From: an uncultured Opitutales bacterium | GTDB taxonomy: Bacteria; Verrucomicrobiota; Verrucomicrobiia; Opitutales; UBA2995 | Assembly: GCA_937920335.1 (NCBI GenBank) | Contig: CALGUT010000339.1 | Span: 1-7,798, forward strand | Length of the DNA: 7,798 nt | Direction of reading: 5' to 3' | Part shown: positions 5,352 to 7,798 of the stretch, one piece after another | Layout of the letters: each line of letters begins with the position of its first letter | How positions within the stretch are numbered: the first letter of the stretch is position 1 | Made by a program: the position numbers and the translations under genes | Notes under the pieces: model-generated | What the model saw: only the letters and a program-made list of their open reading frames with translations | Databases searched by the model: none | What the model was told of the DNA's origin: nothing

Positions 5352-6512
5352 ATGAAGTCTTTGTTACCTTACTTTGTCCTTACGCTTTCCTATTCAACCT
5401 TAACTGCTGAAGTCTCTTGGCAGAAGTCCTCAGCTGATCTGGGAGAACAAACTCGTGGAGTAGACGCAGCGGATCTCGACGGAGATGGCAATCTTGATAT
5501 AGTAGCAACCGGACACACGAGAGTATTTGCAGTTCTGGATCCTTTAGGAAGAGCTGAAACAATGCCGCTCTACGATAGTTTAGGTGGCAACCTTTTGTAT
5601 GGATCCAGCGGTGACATGGATATGGACGGTGACCTCGATTTCGTCATCGCTCGCGGAACATCCCCCTGGATTGAATACCGAGAAATCCGCGCAAACGGGG
5701 AAAAAGCCAAAAAACCGAAGCGTATCCCTGACTTCTCAATCGCCTGGATTGAAAATACCGGGCGCATCGAAAAGAAAGCTAAACTGCATGTTATTGATAA
5801 GGACCTTCATGGCTCCCACGGATTAGCGATAGCTGATCTCAACGGGGATGGATCCATTGATGTCGTTGGCAATAGCATCAAAGGCATTTACAAGGACTCC
5901 GTTGCCTGGTTCGACAATTTTCGAGGTAAGTTCGTTCGCCACATGATCACTCAGAAAAACGCACCTATGCGTCCCCATTATATGGATACTGCGGATATCA
6001 ATAACGATGGAAGACTTGATGTGATAGTGGGCCACTCTGGAGGAAACTCTCTTGACTGGTATCAAAACCCACCTTCACTCCACGGTCGGTGGAAACGACA
6101 AAATATTGCTGAAGTAGAAGGCGTTACCAACGCGCTAGTGGCCGATATCGATGGCGATGGGCGCAACGATATCGTTGCCAGCAACGGACACGGCACCGGT
6201 GTATTCTGGTACCGAGGAACCAATTGGAAACAGAGCCCGATTGATGAGAGCCTCAAAGACTGTCATTCCCTGGCACTGGGCGATTTCGACAAAGACGGTG
6301 ATGTAGATGTCGCTACCGCTTCATTCTCAGAGAAAACTGTTCGCTGGTATGAAAATGATGGGAAGGGCCTATTTAAAGCCCACGACATCGATACCGGAAA
6401 TGGTCAGGAAGCCTACGATCTTAAAGCGGTTGATCTCAATAAAGACGGGCGCCTTGATCTGCTATTGGCCGGTAGACAAACTAACAACGTAGCTTGGTAC
6501 ATCAACCGTTAG
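5352..6512 (+). CDS. secreted FG-GAP/VCBS repeat beta-propeller protein
   Basis: This is a 386-residue exported protein. Residues 1-19 form a Sec-type signal peptide with likely cleavage after LTA, before EVSW. Seven calcium-binding D-x-[DN]-x-D-G-x-x-D loops follow, starting at residues 41, 88, 162, 215, 265, 311 and 361 (for example DLDGDGNLD and DINNDGRLD), each in the FG-GAP/VCBS setting. Many repeats end in an aromatic strand such as VAWFDN, LDWYQN or VRWYEN. Seven such repeats suggest a complete seven-bladed, integrin-like propeller. Spacing is 46-53 residues except between loops 2 and 3 (74), where a basic segment including EKAKKPKR (117-124) is inserted. No enzyme domain, C-terminal anchor or sorting tag is visible, so the protein is probably periplasmic or outer-surface and may bind carbohydrate or protein; the ligand cannot be told. 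The start follows a 92-base gap after sbtB and has no Shine-Dalgarno sequence. The gene ends inside the converging symporter gene. Confidence 0.92.
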   Translation: MKSLLPYFVLTLSYSTLTAEVSWQKSSADLGEQTRGVDAADLDGDGNLDIVATGHTRVFAVLDPLGRAETMPLYDSLGGNLLYGSSGDMDMDGDLDFVIARGTSPWIEYREIRANGEKAKKPKRIPDFSIAWIENTGRIEKKAKLHVIDKDLHGSHGLAIADLNGDGSIDVVGNSIKGIYKDSVAWFDNFRGKFVRHMITQKNAPMRPHYMDTADINNDGRLDVIVGHSGGNSLDWYQNPPSLHGRWKRQNIAEVEGVTNALVADIDGDGRNDIVASNGHGTGVFWYRGTNWKQSPIDESLKDCHSLALGDFDKDGDVDVATASFSEKTVRWYENDGKGLFKAHDIDTGNGQEAYDLKAVDLNKDGRLDLLLAGRQTNNVAWYINR

Positions 6513-7798
6513 CCAAATACTCCTTCCGAGCCTTGCGGCGGCGGTCTGAAAGCTCAGCTTCAATTTGTCTACTCAGCGCTGGCGTAATGCTGTAAGCCAG
6601 CGTCATCATGGCCGCGAGAACAGCAATCATGGCTGGACCAAAACTCATCAACAACCTGATTCCTGAAAGAGATTCAGCGCTCTGCATCACATTCGCCTCG
6701 TAACCAAAATAGGCTAACGTATAAGCCGTGAATGCGGATCCGATAGCCCAGCCCATTTTATTCGAAAGCGTGCCAGCAGAAAAGACTAGACCCGTAAATC
6801 GCCGTCCAAATTTCCATTCAGCGAAGTCAGCTGTATCAGCAATCATTGCCCAAAAAAGCGGCATCATTGGACCCGAAAGAAACGAACTCACCACGTGTAC
6901 CGTAAATATGAGTACTAAGTCACTAGAACTCACAAAATAATTGGCAATCAATACTAAACCAGCCCCCAACGTCAGTATTAGGAATGCATTTCTTTTCCCT
7001 CCAAATAGCTTCTCTACATGGCTCGTAAAATAGACTCCAGCCATCGTGGCAATACCGCCCCAAAATAGAAACGAAGTAATTGTCTTATCGTTGGCCTCTA
7101 CGAAATATTTCATGAAATAGAGCAGCGAAGCTCCCTTCAAAGTTATCCAAATAAGGCTAAGAATTCCCGTTGCGCAGATTATTAGCCACGGTTTGTTCCG
7201 CAATAGATCTGCAAGGTCTTCCTTGATCTTAGCGTTCTCATAACGAGGAAACGTAACCCTTTCCTTGGTCGTTTTAAAACAGACGAAAAAGAGCAAACCA
7301 GCTAGAACCGAATAGACCATCATCGCTCGTTGGTAACCTATCCCATCATCTCCTCCACCCAGTTTTGACACCAGGTAGAGTATACTAATATTTACCAGGT
7401 TAACCGCGAGATACGCGCCGTAAAACCTAAACGATGCTAACTGGGTTCTCATGATCGAATTCGAAGTAATGACCCCCATCAACGCACCATAAGGAATGTT
7501 AATCGCTGTGTAAACAAGGCCGACGACCGTGTAGGTGACATACGCATACACAAGTTTCCCAGTGTCCGAAAAATCCGGGGCTGTAAAGGTCAATACTCCA
7601 AAAGCCATGTAGGGCACAATCATCCATATTAACCAAGGTCGAAACCGCCCATGTTTTGATCGAGTCCGGTCAGCGATAATCCCCATAACTGGGTCATTCA
7701 GAGCATCAAATACACGGGTTAAAATAATCAGTGTTCCAATCGCAACCGGAGAAAGCCCCACTTCATCTGAGTAAAATATAATCAAAAACTGAGAGAAT
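6502..7798 (-). CDS. GPH-family (MelB-like) sugar:cation symporter, 5'-truncated by window edge
   Basis: This inner-membrane protein belongs to the glycoside-pentoside-hexuronide:cation symporter branch of the major facilitator superfamily. The frame is open to the right edge, so the true start lies outside; the TTG at 7783-7785 is an internal leucine codon. There are 431 visible residues, with perhaps a few tens missing. Near the visible start, FYSDEVGLSP carries Asp11, and RVFDALNDPVMG carries Asp31 and Asp35; these match MelB Asp19, Asp55 and Asp59, which take part in sugar and cation binding. The loop TRSKHGRFRPW (45-55) is the MFS loop 2-3 motif. NIPYGAL (100-106) and the later ADTADFAEWKFGRR (320-333) are also GPH hallmarks. 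The key acidic residues are kept, so it is probably an active Na+ or H+ coupled symporter for a sugar or uronide; the substrate cannot be told. The last 11 bases overlap the end of the converging propeller gene. The basic C-terminus (SDRRRKARKEY) is cytosolic. Confidence 0.93.
   Translation of the reverse strand, partial: FSQFLIIFYSDEVGLSPVAIGTLIILTRVFDALNDPVMGIIADRTRSKHGRFRPWLIWMIVPYMAFGVLTFTAPDFSDTGKLVYAYVTYTVVGLVYTAINIPYGALMGVITSNSIMRTQLASFRFYGAYLAVNLVNISILYLVSKLGGGDDGIGYQRAMMVYSVLAGLLFFVCFKTTKERVTFPRYENAKIKEDLADLLRNKPWLIICATGILSLIWITLKGASLLYFMKYFVEANDKTITSFLFWGGIATMAGVYFTSHVEKLFGGKRNAFLILTLGAGLVLIANYFVSSSDLVLIFTVHVVSSFLSGPMMPLFWAMIADTADFAEWKFGRRFTGLVFSAGTLSNKMGWAIGSAFTAYTLAYFGYEANVMQSAESLSGIRLLMSFGPAMIAVLAAMMTLAYSITPALSRQIEAELSDRRRKARKEYLANG

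Noticed and set aside
7783..7785. TTG as the start of the GPH symporter
   Set aside because: The frame runs on to the window edge, and the first part of the first membrane segment expected in this family is missing.

Overview
The window looks like part of a chromosome from a member of the Planctomycetota-Verrucomicrobiota group, most likely a heterotrophic, polysaccharide-using and probably marine verrucomicrobial or planctomycete lineage. The evidence is a DUF1553 (PSD1) gene followed two bases later by a Tat-type DUF1501 gene, a pairing greatly expanded in that group, plus a secreted FG-GAP propeller protein and a GPH-family sugar symporter. This placement is inferred from gene content only. 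No RNA gene, CRISPR array, transposase or phage gene was seen.

Layout: (1) 1-3089, plus strand: the 3' part of a PSD1-domain gene, cut by the window's left edge, then a complete DUF1501 gene, evidently one operon. (2) 3124-5259: an inorganic-carbon module. A beta-class carbonic anhydrase lies on the minus strand, and divergent from it are sbtA (SbtA-family Na+/bicarbonate permease) and sbtB (its PII-like regulator), which share a 4-base ATGA overlap. The roughly 250-base region between the divergent genes holds an exact 11-base repeat that could be an operator. (3) 5352-6512, plus strand: a secreted seven-repeat FG-GAP/VCBS beta-propeller protein. (4) 6502-7798, minus strand: a GPH (MelB-like) symporter, cut by the right edge, whose 3' end overlaps the propeller gene tail-to-tail by 11 bases.

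How they may work together: SbtA would import HCO3-, SbtB would gate it in response to adenine nucleotides, and the carbonic anhydrase would interconvert HCO3- and CO2. No RuBisCO or carboxysome gene is visible, so the module may serve anaplerotic carboxylation, biosynthesis or pH balance rather than CO2 fixation. The flanking genes suit surface or periplasmic handling of complex carbohydrate, but no degradative enzyme is visible and their link to the carbon module may be only proximity.

The most interesting points are the complete CA-SbtA-SbtB set in this background, the SbtB variant lacking the C-terminal cysteine loop, the repeated motif in the shared promoter region, the uncertain start (and so location) of the carbonic anhydrase, and a 13-codon open frame after the DUF1501 gene that may be the stub of a lost third operon gene.
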